This document shows, in pieces, positions 1 through 12,027 of a DNA stretch of 64,000 bases. Within the stretch, counting starts at the first letter, position 1. The number at the start of each line of letters is the position of its first letter. Source of the DNA: Linnemannia hyalina (taxonomy: Eukaryota; Mortierellomycota; Mortierellomycetes; Mortierellales; Mortierellaceae); the NCBI GenBank assembly GCA_019671135.1, contig JAHRHY010000006.1, positions 558,001 to 622,000 of the forward strand, in the 5' to 3' direction. The translations under genes and the position numbers were made by a program. The notes beneath the pieces are model-generated. The model was not told where the DNA came from and did no database searches. It saw only the letters and a program-made list of their open reading frames with translations.

Positions 1-3000
1 ATATGTAAGTCAAGAAACAAATGTGAGATCTTGGTCCAGAGAAACAAAAAGCAATGTGGACATACTCTTGGCCACGATGAACAAAGAGAAGCTCAGGTTT
101 CTGGACCAAAGTGGTAGGATCGGCAGGACAGTCGAATTTGTTGAGTTTCCAGATCTTGACCTGGCCCGCTACGCTCAGACTCGCAATAATGTCTGGGCGA
201 CGAGGATTCCATAGCGCTTTCCTCAGTGTTTCGCCGCTGCCCATGTTGTGGAATGTGGCGTATGCCTAAAACACGCAAAGCAAAACAAAGGAAGACAAGT
301 GTTTTCCTGTTAGCACAAGGTATGGGATGTAAGGGTTGAAGTGTAAAAATAGTTGACCAACTTACATCATTGTTCATCTTTCTTGTGTCCCAAACGCGAA
401 TGGTGTGTGGGTGTACGGTCATGAACTCGTTCGACTTGAGCGGGTTCCACTCGATACCATATATCGGATCAAAAGACCGCAGTCCACTCGACATGCTCGA
501 CTTGTATTGACACGCAAAGGAGGTTGTAGCAGCGGCGGTAGGTGATCTTGTGTCCCAGCATGCAATCTGCGCAACCTCTCCAGACCCCACGAGGATGGTC
601 GAATCCAGAGCATTGAGCGAGATACAGGTCGAGTGGAACGAGTACTCATTATCAATCGTGGTGGTGTGTGTATGCTCGACTGTGGTGGTTGATCCGCGAT
701 AAGAGTTGACAGCTTTCGTCAGGTCGTAGCTGTTTATAACACCATAGGAATCAACACTGCAAACATCCATGCCTTTGGCGTCGATCCAGGGTGTTCCCGA
801 CTGCTCGGTTGACAGTTTGACGAGAGGGATCATGGCATCCTCAGCTTCGCCTTTCATATCCCACAAGTAAAGTCCCTTCTGCCTGCTATTTGTCAGAGAA
901 GATGTGACAAGATGACCTGACTCCAAAGATCTTGAAGAATTTGGCGGCCAAATTAAACCTTTATCAGTATCTGCTATCAAGGTGTGCCAAAAGATAACAT
1001 GGATCACTAGGGCCTCGCGAGACTTACTTCATTGACATGATTTTACCCCGCGATGCCACATTAGCGCCTTCCCGCATCGCCTGCAGCCAATACCAAATGT
1101 GAACAGTTATGCGTTAGTCAGCATACGTTGTCATCGGCAGTCGGAACCACTAAAAAAACGGTGGCTCGTACAGCAACTATTGACGATTCTTTGGACTTAC
1201 TTTGGCTATTGAAGGCAAATATCCGTCGTTGCGGATAGCAAGCACCTCGGCTGCAGACTCCTTGTCTCCGTATTGCCTCATCTCAACCGTCATGCTAGAC
1301 GCTACCGGTATTTCTTCCCTTTTGCCATTAGGAACGAACAGCGACCCTATAAAAAAGATAAAGTACAAAAGCGCGTCAATACCACAATATGCAGTATCAA
1401 AATCAAAATCAACGCCAACCAATTTTTCATGCGCACGTCTTTCCTTTTCCTCCTACCATAATGAAGTTGAAAAGTCGAAATGTCCAACTGAGAGCCCCAG
1501 GCGACTGTCGACATGGAGAGGCTCCCCTCATCAGATGTGGACGACTGGTTGTACAAGGACTCGTAGCAGATAAAGGCAGTGCTGTACCAATCCTGCCGCG
1601 TCCCGCTCTGGCTGGCGTTATCTTCGTAACGATTTCGGCCCCTAAGGTCACCTGGATGACAGATGTGAAATGATAAAATGGGCTTGTTTTTACGGAGGTC
1701 GATATGGGCACGCTGTTCCTTGGCGGACGAGTAATTTGTATTGTCAACTTTGCTGAGGTGGTGCTGTCTCTTGGCGGGAACTATCGATGGGACCGGTGTG
1801 CGGTCATAGAGCTTTATGTTGGAACTAGTCACTACATCCTTTGGGGAAACCTGTAGTTGTTGTTGTTAAGTAAAAGCAAGATATGAGACGATGAATTTTA
1901 AATGAACGATGGATTAGTTCTTGAGTATCAACAAGGTCCATTCCATTCGATAGTCGAAACCAGTGTGTCATTTTTCTAGTATGGCCGAAGCATCCGTCGA
2001 TAAAACGCGATGTATATAATTTGATCCGCATTACCGAAACAACCGGCGGCGAAGCCTTTGCTACTAGCGGCGTTGAACCGATCAATGTTGTTCCTGTGGG
2101 CCTGCTCGTTGCCGGAGAGTTGGACGGTACTCCGATCAAGTTGCCCTTTGGTTGCGGTTTCTTGAACTTTGACGGTGGAGCCCAAAAGTCCGGGTTTGTC
2201 TCCTGTATACTCCTCGTCCCGACTGCTCTCACAGACATGCCTCCGATTCTCGTGAGCTATGAACCGCCCCAAAATAAAAACATGGTTTGAAAAGCGAGTC
2301 GGTTAGTCAAAACGCCACGTTGTTATTGGAACATAGAGAATAGGGAAATGTGACATGTAATAATGTAACTAAGCAACCTTTTCACTTACATGCTTGCCCG
2401 CAATAGCTTTATGTCCAAGCCATGCTCCATTCTTTGTTGTAAAAAACACGCTATGTTGGTACTCTCCACGATGATTTTTTCCTGCCGAGAACACTATGTG
2501 TGAACAAATATAACATGGTGGTTAGATCTCTTTGACTTTCAAAGCATTTTCCACTTAGAGTCGGCAGACAGAGAGCCTCCAGACAAAAAAGAATCGCAAA
2601 ACTCACCTGAAACGACCTGTCCGTAGCGCATGAGCGCATTGTAGAAGGCCTAGAATTTGGTCCACAAAAAACGAGACGAGAATGTTGGCCAAATATTCCT
2701 TCCTTGATCGATATCGCGTGCATATTGCAAACACTGTGACTTTACGAAGACCATTACCTTTGATGACACTTTTTCCCTTGTGACTAGTTCGAGTTCCGGT
2801 ATCCGGTTGTAGATGTGTCCTGGCCGAAACTCCAAGAAAATCTCATGGTCTCCTAACAACGTGAAGTTATGTTTGCTGTTGGCCCCGAACGCGATGGATA
2901 ACATAATAAATATGATTAGCGATTAGTCCTCTTTATTTCGACCGTTATTGAGGGATGCCGCGACATGTCTTTTGCTGTGTTTTTCTTTACATGAAGACGG

Positions 3001-3337
3001 CCATGGCTTCATCCAGAGACACAACACTAGCCTGATAGGCACAAGTTCCACTGTTGCCGCCGTGAATGGATTGTTCCAGACTCAATGCCTCGTAAGCTAA
3101 GCCTAGATGTGTCGCCACCTCCTTTTTCGTGAGCCTAGGTTAGCGGTATTTGTATCAGGAAAGGGCTTGTCGTGAGTCGAACGTATCCAGAGTATCATTA
3201 AACGCCACCATTATTTAAACTCTCTCTCTTTTCTGATGCATGATGTATAAAGACACAAAAGGGGGAGACTCGCAGTACTTTGAGTCGACGTTCTTGACGA
3301 CAAAGAGGGTCTTGTTGTCTGATGCAGTGCTGGCCAT
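1..3337 (-). CDS. RRM-like plus WD40-repeat protein, 3' end outside window
   Basis: I built an eleven-exon model with phases agreeing at every junction: 3337-3279, 3134-2991, 2875-2758, 2649-2607, 2493-2390, 2256-2035, 1850-1457, 1346-1201, 1080-1047, 973-366, 265-66. A donor GTATGT follows at 65 and the rest is off the window. Residues 1-105 (start MASTASDNKTLFVVKNV) and about 108-175 (ALMRYGQVVSVFSAGKN) look like two RRM-type folds. A Ser/Pro/Thr-rich linker follows to about 410. From about 420 the protein has WD40 features such as GLYLWDM, IACWDTRSP, IEWNP and IRVWDTRKM. The WD40 part would act as a scaffold. I do not recognise the family: the WD40 part recalls Mios/SEA4 or RBBP-type propellers only loosely. 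The weakest join is 1047/973, where a GTAAAA donor was preferred to GTAAGT because only it keeps the frame. Confidence 0.65.
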
Positions 3338-3721
3338 GGTGTCGATGTTGAGCTGATCTCTGCCTATTCCCTTCTTCTGTGATGTAATTGTCCCAAGTGT
3401 GTTTGGTGTCTAATGTTGAAAGGAGAGACGCAAACTTGGCCTTCCTTGGTGTAGGCCTATCAATTAGGTGTGACTTTGATTTGATTGATTGGGCTGAGGT
3501 TGGATGTGGACAGACCATCGACGGCAGCAGCAGGCTTACGCGTCAAAAGCGCGGCCGTTGGTCACTTCACATCCCTCGACTACAAAGAAGCCGCCTCTTT
3601 TCTTATTCTTTTAACTTTTCCTCTTCATTCCTTCCTCCTTTAACTCTATTTCTCCACGCACTTCACCCACCAAGAACTCACAACACCATCTCCCACTCAC
3701 TCATACACACAACTCACAGAA
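3338..3721. promoter_or_regulatory. Divergent promoter between RRM-WD40 gene and PI31
   Basis: This 384-bp spacer separates two divergently transcribed start codons (3337 on minus, 3722 on plus). The half nearest the PI31 start is strongly pyrimidine-rich (about 3590-3720), as in many fungal 5' leaders. I see no clear TATA box. Shared control of the two genes is inference from geometry only. Confidence 0.5.
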
Positions 3722-5444
3722 ATGTCGAATCTTCAGCAACCGCCCGCTGGAACCCCAACAAGCAATGTCCTCGACGGCGACAGTGTCCTTAACCTTCTCC
3801 AGGAACTCCTCCCGGCACAGCACCCAAGCCAAGCAACCGCCACAACCACAGAAACCGAGACCTCGGCATCAACAGACAACGAACAAGAAACCTCCTCCTC
3901 CTCTTCTTCTCCTTCCTCAGCAGCAACGACGACCCTCCTCAAGTCTGAATATGAAGGACTCGCCGCTCTCTCGCATGCTATCATGACCGCAGTTGGGTTC
4001 CGACTTATCGGGTTGGGCGAAGATGATTCTGTAGAAGCTGAACGACGCAACATCGATGGTAAGCCTCCTCTCTTTTCATTTATTACTCCCCAAATACCTA
4101 CGTACAACAGCACTCTTGGCATCAACATCGTGACTTCTACCTACAGTTCTGCAAAGTTAATTAACACCTGTATTTTCTTTCGCCGGTATAGAACTCTCGA
4201 GAGCAAACGTCTTGCCGGAACGCTGGAACTCGTCCACGGAGAGCTACTCCTTCCGATACACCCACTCGCACTCCCAGCTCACCTACGTTATCAAGTGCAT
4301 GCGTATGGCTGGCAAGTTCGTCATCCATGGCACGACCTTTGAGGTAACGCTTATTTGCACACGTCAATCAACCACGTGCCAGGATCACCATTCATCCTTT
4401 ACTGCTCCATCAACAAAATATTAACATATCTTTTCGGAATATTTTTTTTGATTCCACAGACGAACCAGATTTGCTCGCTCGACATTCAGGTCAAGGATTT
4501 CACTTCGCCATCATACTTCCCTTTCACGACAAGGACCGAGGTTAACAAGGACCCGCTCTGGAATGGCTTTATTTCGCGGTCAAGGATCAACGACTTTATT
4601 GGACAGTTCAAGGTCAAGATTGTTCAACAACTGATCCCAGGATTGTCCAAGCCCGGATATCAAGAAGATCGCACCGCATCAACAACCACTACAGCAGGCG
4701 AAGGAGGAGACAGGTTGCGAGACCCTGCTTCGACTGGTTCGTCAACTGGCGGTGGACGTGGACGCGATTATTACCCAGACGATCCTTCGACATTCCCCGG
4801 TTACCCTAGTCGACCTGGATTCATCCCTCGACCCCCAATCTTTGGAGACCCATTCTCGGCTGACGAGCCAGATTTCGGAGGTGGATACAACCCCTATGAG
4901 ATTGGCCGCAGTGACCTGGATCCCTTTGGAGGCCGTATTGGTGGCGGTCTTGGAGGCATTGGTGGCCCAGGTGGCTTCGGAGGAATCGGTGGCATTGGCG
5001 GAGGTGGTGGCGGCGGAATGATTGTTGGACCAGGTCATCCCATGTTCAGAAGACCTCCTGGTGGTGGTGGTGGTGGTGGTGGAATTTACGGTGGCCCTCA
5101 GCCATTGCCTCGTGGATCTGTACCTCCTGGAGCTCGTTTTGACCCCATTGGACCATTCGGCCCCACAGGTGGAAATGGCCGAGGTGGCGCACCTGGCGCT
5201 GGCTCTGCTCATCAGGACCCTCATCGTGGAGTTGGCGGTGTTCCTGGACAAGGACGCGGTCGCGGTGGACCCACTTCTACGTAAGTCGACCCCCCACAAT
5301 TGTTTGTGTAGATTCCTTTTGGTGTTTCGTGAAAGCAAATGTGACTGACCGATAATATTTGTTCTACCGTTTCATAACAGATTCCCTGGAGAACCCGACA
5401 ACGATGAGGCTCCCCCACCAGGATACATGGACATGTTCATGTAA
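3722..5444 (+). CDS. PSMF1: Proteasome inhibitor/regulator PI31 (PSMF1/Fub1 family)
   Basis: Four exons: 3722-4058, 4192-4343, 4460-5280, 5381-5444; 457 aa. PI31 binds the 20S proteasome and acts in its regulation, assembly and transport. After a Ser/Thr/Gln-rich start, residues about 75-200 form the FP (Fbxo7/PI31) domain, with LSHAIMTAVGFRLIGLGE, a WNSSTESYSFRYTH strand pair and a DPLWNGFISRSRINDFIGQFK helix. The C-terminal half is the Gly/Pro-rich PI31 tail (GRDYYPDDP, DPFGGRIGGG, PPGARFDPIGPFGP). The protein ends in PPPGYMDMFM. Family members carry a C-terminal HbYX motif that enters the alpha ring; here the last three residues are M-F-M, with Phe in the Tyr place. The assignment is firm. 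Confidence 0.93.
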
Positions 5445-5652
5445 AATACAGGCAGCCAAAACCTTCGTGTTTTTTTTTTTCTTTGTCGCAAAACAGAAAA
5501 TCTTGTACGTACATCAAAAATAAAAATTTCCTTAGCTTCAAAGACATTCTAGCACAACTACCTTTCAATGTGTACGCAATTTTATGTTGTTTTTTAATTC
5601 GTTATTTTAATTGTATGGAGAGTTCACAAGGGAAACACTTTCTAATACTATT

Positions 5653-8083
5653 TTAGGCCTCGTACTTGTCAAAGATGATCTGCATGCCGTTTCTAGAGTA
5701 CATAGTAATATCGGACTCGGGCTTGGGCTCAAAGCCCTCGACAACAGTCCAGGTATACTTCTGCAATAGACGGGTCATGGTGTTCATGACCTGGTTATAG
5801 GCAAAGTTCTGTCCCAAGCAGATACGAGGACCAGCATGGAAGGGGAAGAACATGAAGGGACGGACGACCTTGACACGCTCGGGGCCCCAACGGTCGGGGT
5901 CAAACTCCTCAGCATCCTCGCCCCAGTACTCCTTCATGCGGTGGGTGACGTAAGAGGAGTGGACGACGAGGGAGCCCTTGGGGATGAAGTAGCCGTTGGG
6001 GAGGACGTCGTCCTCGAGACAGGTCTTGATGTTGAAGGGGACGGCGGGGTAGAGACGGAGGGTCTCGTTGATGACCTGCTTGAGGAACTTGAGCTTCTTG
6101 ATGTCCTCGTGGTCGGGCTTGCGGTCCTTACCGACGACGGAGAAGATCTCTTGGCGGACGCGGTCCATCACTTCGGGGTGCTTGCCCAAGTTGTAGCACA
6201 TGAAAGTCAGCAAGTTGGTCGATGTGTCTCGTCCAGCCTATTTCGTTATCGTAGATGTGAAATAAAGTATGGTTCATTGGTTAGCTTTTTTGTTGCATCA
6301 AGTACAAAAGACTTACGCGACTTGCTTAAACATATCGAGAGAGAGAGAAAAGATGGACTTACGAGCAAGAAGTTCATCAACATGTCACGGAGGTAGACAC
6401 GATCAAAGGGCTGACCATGCTCATCAACAGAGTTCAAAAAGTGCACTAGCAAGTTATCGTTCTTGTGCTCATTCTCCTCTCCCTCCCTCGCCTCCGAATG
6501 CCGCTTGATTTCCTTGGCAATCGCAGCATCAACAATAGGCATCAGCACCTCATCCATATCCTTGACTTTCTGAGGGAACTCCTTCGCGGGCACCAAGGAC
6601 TGGTAATCGCACAGACGGATCTTCCACCCACAGACCTTTTGTGTGTAGTTGAACGCTGAGACGAATTTCGATTGAGGGACATCAAGGGCGTTGATGCAGT
6701 CTCCGAACAGGAAACCAGTCGCGGTATCGATCGTGTAGCGGGACCAGAGATCTTGTGCGTCAATGACCTCGCCGGCGGCGATGGACTTGTCGAGGATGCC
6801 AAAGACTTGGTTGATCTGGGTCTCGATATGGGCTGCACCCTTGTATTCTGTGACTTGGAAATGGGGGCGGGCGAGGGCACGCTGGTTCTTCCAGGCGGCG
6901 CCGTCGGCGTTGAAGATGCCTGTGCCCATGAAAGGGAAGAAAGCCTTGTGGAACGCAGGGCCTATTAATGGATCATTTTTCGAACGAGAGAGAAATGGAG
7001 CGTCAATTATAAATGTTGCTCTTCGTTGTTCGATGTTCGATGTTAAAGGTAGAAGGCATAGGAATGGTGATAAGGTAAGAAAAAAAGGATAGGAGAGGCT
7101 GCAGGGATGAAGGGAGTACATCAACATCCGTAAAAGGTTATGATATGCAATGGGGTAGTGTAGTAGGTAGATATGTTTTTTGTTGAAGGTGTTACTTTAG
7201 AGTGTGCATGGTTCTGTTGTGATGTCAACTCCAAAATGCAAAAAAAAAAAATGGCCATGCGGAAGGATGACAGAAGCGAGGATTGAGGTTGGTGGTAAAA
7301 GAAAAAGAATGACAATGTTTGAATGAAGGAGAAGGGAAGGAGCAAGGAGAGCATGGTGGTGGATATTGTGTGCGACCAACAAGATGGTCAAGAGAGTGAG
7401 ATCGGACGATGGATGTTGATTCGATACAGACCGCGGAATGAGTGTCAAGAAGGAGGATGTGTGGAGAAGAAAGGCAAAAATTGGTATTCCGCCAAGAACA
7501 GTTCCTCTCGTCCTAAGTTCTCCACCAGGGCCAGATGACAACCCGCTCTTAATTCCTCGACAACCAGGGTACACCAATGAGCACTTTCTGTCGTTTTTTT
7601 TCGTTACGTTGTGGAGTGTGGAGGGAGAAATGGAAAGAGAGAGAAAAAACAGATCGTTGGTATAAAAAAAACCTTACCCTTGGGATAGTTCTCAAAGTTC
7701 TTGACAAGGATATGCTGGACAGACGAGGGCTCGAAGGCAAGGATGAGGCAGTGACCAATGAACTCTGTCGTCAGCGTCAATCCTTGCTTGGAGAGTCCCT
7801 GGACCCACTTGAGCTCATCTCCGTCTGCTCTGGCCTTGACATAGGAATATCCGACATCGAGCATAAAGAGTCTGGACTTGAGATGGGGGATGGCCATGCC
7901 GCGTGGGGGAGCCTTCTTGGAGCGCATACGACCTAGCCAAAAGTAGAGGATCGCTGTGAGGGCGAGCATCGACATGGCGGGGTTGGCCTTGCCGCGCTTG
8001 ATGAGGGCCTTTTGGCGCTGGCGAAGCAATGTGACGACGTTGGTGACCAACGAAGGGGAAACGGACGAAACTTGTGCAGACAT
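5653..8083 (-). CDS. Cytochrome P450 monooxygenase (CYP52/CYP4-like)
   Basis: Three exons: 8083-7678, 6961-6363, 6237-5653; 529 aa, normal for a microsomal P450. An N-terminal membrane segment (about 37-52, MLALTAILYFWLG) followed by KKAPPRG indicates an ER anchor. Diagnostic motifs are the I-helix AGRDTS (336-341), the K-helix ExxR (E393, R396), FDPDRW, and the heme loop FHAGPRICLG with the thiolate Cys at about 475. The order YPKGPAFH, GTGIFNADG, WKNQRALARPHF is typical of fatty-acid omega-hydroxylase-like clans (CYP52, CYP63, CYP4). Hydroxylation of fatty acids or alkanes is therefore the best guess, but substrate cannot be read from sequence. The first intron (7677-6962) is unusually long at 716 nt. 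No reductase or cluster partners lie nearby. Confidence 0.92.
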
Positions 8084-11000
8084 TGTTGCTGTTGTTTAGT
8101 GAAAAAGAGTAGCGAGGAGTACTGGGTATGAGTGTTGGAGAAGAAATGTACAGAGGAGGGAGTGAAGGAGGGGGTTGATGATACAAGTGCAAAAGTGAGA
8201 GTGAGTGATGGACGAGGGATAGAAGGACAAGGACAAGAGAAAGACGAAACAATTGACAATGAAGTAAAGAAAGGAAGGAAGGAAGAGAAAAGAGAAAGGG
8301 AAACAAGTGGGGATCAACGCTCTTTATGTATTTTTTTACCCTCTACTTGAGTAAGTAAGAGTGCCTGTCCACGGATGCAACAGTCGCAAGCTTCAGTTCA
8401 GGGCTATATACCCAGTCAGCTAGTCAAGAGAGAGGTGATGAGACAAGTACGAGAGACTGATACAGTTTAGAGTGAATTGGATTACTTAAAGTGATGGATG
8501 TGTGGATAGATCAGTTGCTCGATGGTGACTGGTCAATACTAAGCTACTCTTTAGTAAGTGCTCTCAATAACAACAAAGAATTGGGATTCATGACCATTCT
8601 CTTTCTTCTCTCATTGTCATCTACACCAATGAGTCCACGTCAGCAAAGGATCCCTTCATCAAAGCAGACTTGAGTGAGGACTAGGTGTATCCAACTTTGA
8701 ACAGACAGAAGAAAGAAAAAGAACTCACTCAACAGCAAGGACAGTGATAAAAAAAATGGTTCTATGGAGTTCGGCATTTGCGTTACTAATCGCTCGTATC
8801 ACCAAGAACGAAAAGCCCAGAATCGTGGGCACTGAGTGGAGAGCATGGTTGCACAACCCATCGCTCTTACTCTCGTTTCTCTTCTCCTTCTCTTTCTCAT
8901 CTTCATTGCCCTTCGTGCTTTTGCCCTCACGCAGCCGTTGGTATCAGGAAATGAAAAACGTAATTTGTCCAGTTGGCATGTTTTTTACTTGATTTCAAAC
9001 GCATCCCTGACGCGAATGACCCTGCGTTAGATCCAAGCTATTTTACCCTGATCTTCACATCCCCAGGGTGTTCACCCCAAAGACGAAAAGGGAGAACGAC
9101 TGAGATCTAACCATCCAACCGCCAACTAAGGCAATGCTAACGATTGTGTATTCACTTTGTTTTACCCCAAAAAAAAATTGGGCGAGGTTGAAGTTGCTCA
9201 GAACCCTAATGGACTCTCCGAAAAATCGCCAATAGGCTTGGCGCGCCTTTTTTTTGTTCTTTGTTTCTGTTTCTGTTTGTTTTGCTCTTTTTGTTATTTC
9301 AAGACGTCAGTCCCTGTGAACTTTTGTACGTGATGCATGTGAGCTCACAATCCCCATCCCATCCCTCATCATTGGGGACAGAGTGTATAGGGAAATTGAG
9401 CGCCACTAAAAAAAAACGACGTGTCACTCGTGGAGGATACTCCAAAATCTTTGCAAAAAATGTGGTGTCTAAAGCGAACAGAGCACAGTTTTTCTTCCCA
9501 GACTCATGATGAACACAAGGAGTGAGGATACTCTCCTCTTCCTTTCCCAGTCCCAACTGGAATAGGCATAACATTTCTGTTCACTTGTCCTGACGGATAC
9601 TGAATGGAAACCAACTCTCCTCTGGCTGAAGGCTCCTGGTGTGTTTTGACCTTCTGAGAAGAATGAGGCAATGAGAACAACTGTTCACGAGAAAAGAGGG
9701 ATGATTTGGAAAACACACACCATGGGTAACGATAATTGCATAGCTGCGTTTGTTTTTGTTTGTTGATGTTGATGACACATGAAAACAAGAGCTACGAGAA
9801 ATCAGAAGAAGGATGCCTGAACGCGTCTTAGTGTTAGCCTTCAGGACTTTGGCACACGAGCACCAAAAAAATGCCAAGACATGAAGAGTTCCCATTTCTC
9901 ATTTTTACACACAGATAAATAAAAACTCGCGGTTATCGCGCGCATTAATGCAATTAGGAGAAAAGATCAGACGTGAGAGTCCAAATTCATGCTCACGGTT
10001 TCCTCTTGAGACAAACGGTGTACAATCGTTCTTGTCCATCGTTCATCGAGAGGTCCATGTGTACAACCCTTGTGTTTTGCGCTTAATTGTCCATGCTTTG
10101 CCCGGTGCATGTGTCTCGTCAGCTCACGAGATATCCTCATTTTTGCCAAGATTACTCTTAAGAAGAAAGGACGTTATCAATTGTATGTGCACGTTACCGC
10201 TTTGAACGCGCACTGGCATTAGTCAAAAAGTGTCAGGTAAAGACTCCACCTTGACAAACGAAGGAGCTTAAAGAATAATTGCCACCCTCTAGTGTAGGTG
10301 CCCAAACCTGCTTCTACTTGCCTCTTGGCAAAAAAAAAAAAAAAGGGAGAATGAAAATAATGTACAAAAAGAGAGCATTCTGAGCCAACTTCTTTTTTTG
10401 TTACTATACGTGTTCTTTAATAACTCTCCACATCATCTCCCCACAAAATCATCGTACGTTTGGACATCAGGGACCCCTCCTCCTTTTCGCAAAGAAATAA
10501 AATACTGGCTGTTGCTTGTCACTTTCCGATGTGTTTCCCTGTCTTTCTCTTCCTCGGACACTACGTACCTCCGGGGTTCCCATTATCTTCTCACACCTCC
10601 GAAGTATGAGTCCTCATGCTAATTCTCGTCCACAGCCTTACACTCGTTCAGTCACTGCCAAAGTGTAGAAATCCACTGGAACCTTTTGTGTACAATTGAA
10701 CACATCTCGGCATTTTGGTTTAATCGAACACACCAACACCATAGCAAGAGCAAAGTTCAATTCCCTCTCCTTCTTTCTCTCTCTCTCTCTCTCGTTCTTT
10801 TGTGGTGGGGCAACATGTGAAGGGGAAGGCTAAAGTGAACAAAGACCTGGTCTGTGCTCATCACCACGTTGATTTTTAATCCACTAACACTTTTGTTTGC
10901 GCCACCAAAAAATGTAATCCGAATGCAATAACCTGTTTTTTTTCCTGGGAGTGAGTGCCAAGAGGAATCATGAGCTGGTGCAGTATACACACACACATAC

Positions 11001-12027
11001 ACCAACAAGCAGAAAGCAGATAGCAAAAGGGCTAAATAGTACTATATGTGTTGTATAACCCAGAAGCACATGCGCAAGGCTAAGAGAAGAGAGGGGACGG
11101 GGGGTACCACAGTCATATGTGAAACTAACACAAAAAAAAATATGCCATGCTCGCTTAGGGGCATCAACATCTAAGAGATTCTCATGGGGGGGGGGGGGGG
11201 GGAACAATCGCGCGATTTCTCAAGCAATCAATCTGCACAAATGGTTTTTTGATTTGCCATAGTCTTACGCGTCCCATTTTTTTGTTTTTTCCATGATGTA
11301 TGCCACATGGTTAACAGTTCAGGCGAAGAAAAGAGGCTCATAGTTCTAACTTGTTGGAGACTAAGAATAACTCCATGTTCACCAACCATCGCATCCATCA
11401 ACCGCCATCACCCCAAAAAAAAAACATCCAAAGACGATCAGGGTTCTCAAAAACAGAGTGGGGACACAAAAGAAAAGCATAAAAACAGATCAGGGTCATC
11501 GCCTAGTAAGGAACACAAAACCTATCTAAAAATGATGGCATGCACCCGAGAAGATCAAGTCAAACCACGGTAAACAATAAAAACCCAAACGTACTGCCCT
11601 TCTTGCTGCTCCTGCTCGTTGGACTGATGCTGCTGTAATACAGCCACGTGGGAATCGCGATCCACGAAAGCAAAAAGGAAGAAGAAAAAAAAACGGAGAT
11701 GGCTGGGGGAGAGGCGAAGCGAGGATTGTCCCAGGCAAGGAGAAATGGAACAAAAAAAAACATGCAGCATGAGCCAATGTCTGTGGTCGCAAAGTGAACA
11801 AGTGGACTGGTTCCCGCTTTAGGCTATGAATATCTTCATCCGTGCATTTGATCTGTTATTTGTACGTGTTAGTGTTATTATTGACAAGGAGGAGAAAAAA
11901 GTATGCTAATTGGTTTGAATGCGGGCAAAATACAATGCTGGGTAGGAGAGAGATAGTGGATGAGGTGAAGTACAGTGGAGAATACAATGTGATTAAGTAG
12001 GAAAAGTGGAAAAGGGTAAAAGAGTTA
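8084..12027. other. Gene-free intergenic region, 3.9 kb
   Basis: This block lies between the P450 start and the 3' end of the transporter. All open frames are short, lack family features and do not join into phase-consistent exon series. It holds a 15-A run (10330-10344), a CT microsatellite (about 10774-10796) and a 17-G run (11186-11202). The first few hundred bases are the P450 promoter and leader, rich in GA on the plus strand. I found no RNA gene. Confidence 0.6.
11186..11202 (+). repeat. Poly-G homopolymer (17 G)
   Basis: Seventeen consecutive guanines follow CTCAT and precede AACAATCGCG. It is the longest G run in the window, inside non-coding DNA. A single G run of this length can fold into a quadruplex or slip during replication, but an assembly or sequencing length error is also possible. 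Confidence 0.9.

Noticed and set aside
2987..3337. A free-standing 68-residue gene ending at the TAA at 2989-2987
   Set aside because: The stop lies within a GTAAAG donor. Splicing to the acceptor at 2876 keeps the RRM-like frame and the rest of the gene in phase.
5836..6396. 186-codon plus-strand frame
   Set aside because: Antisense to P450 exon 3 with a Val/Gly/Asp/Leu-rich shadow composition.
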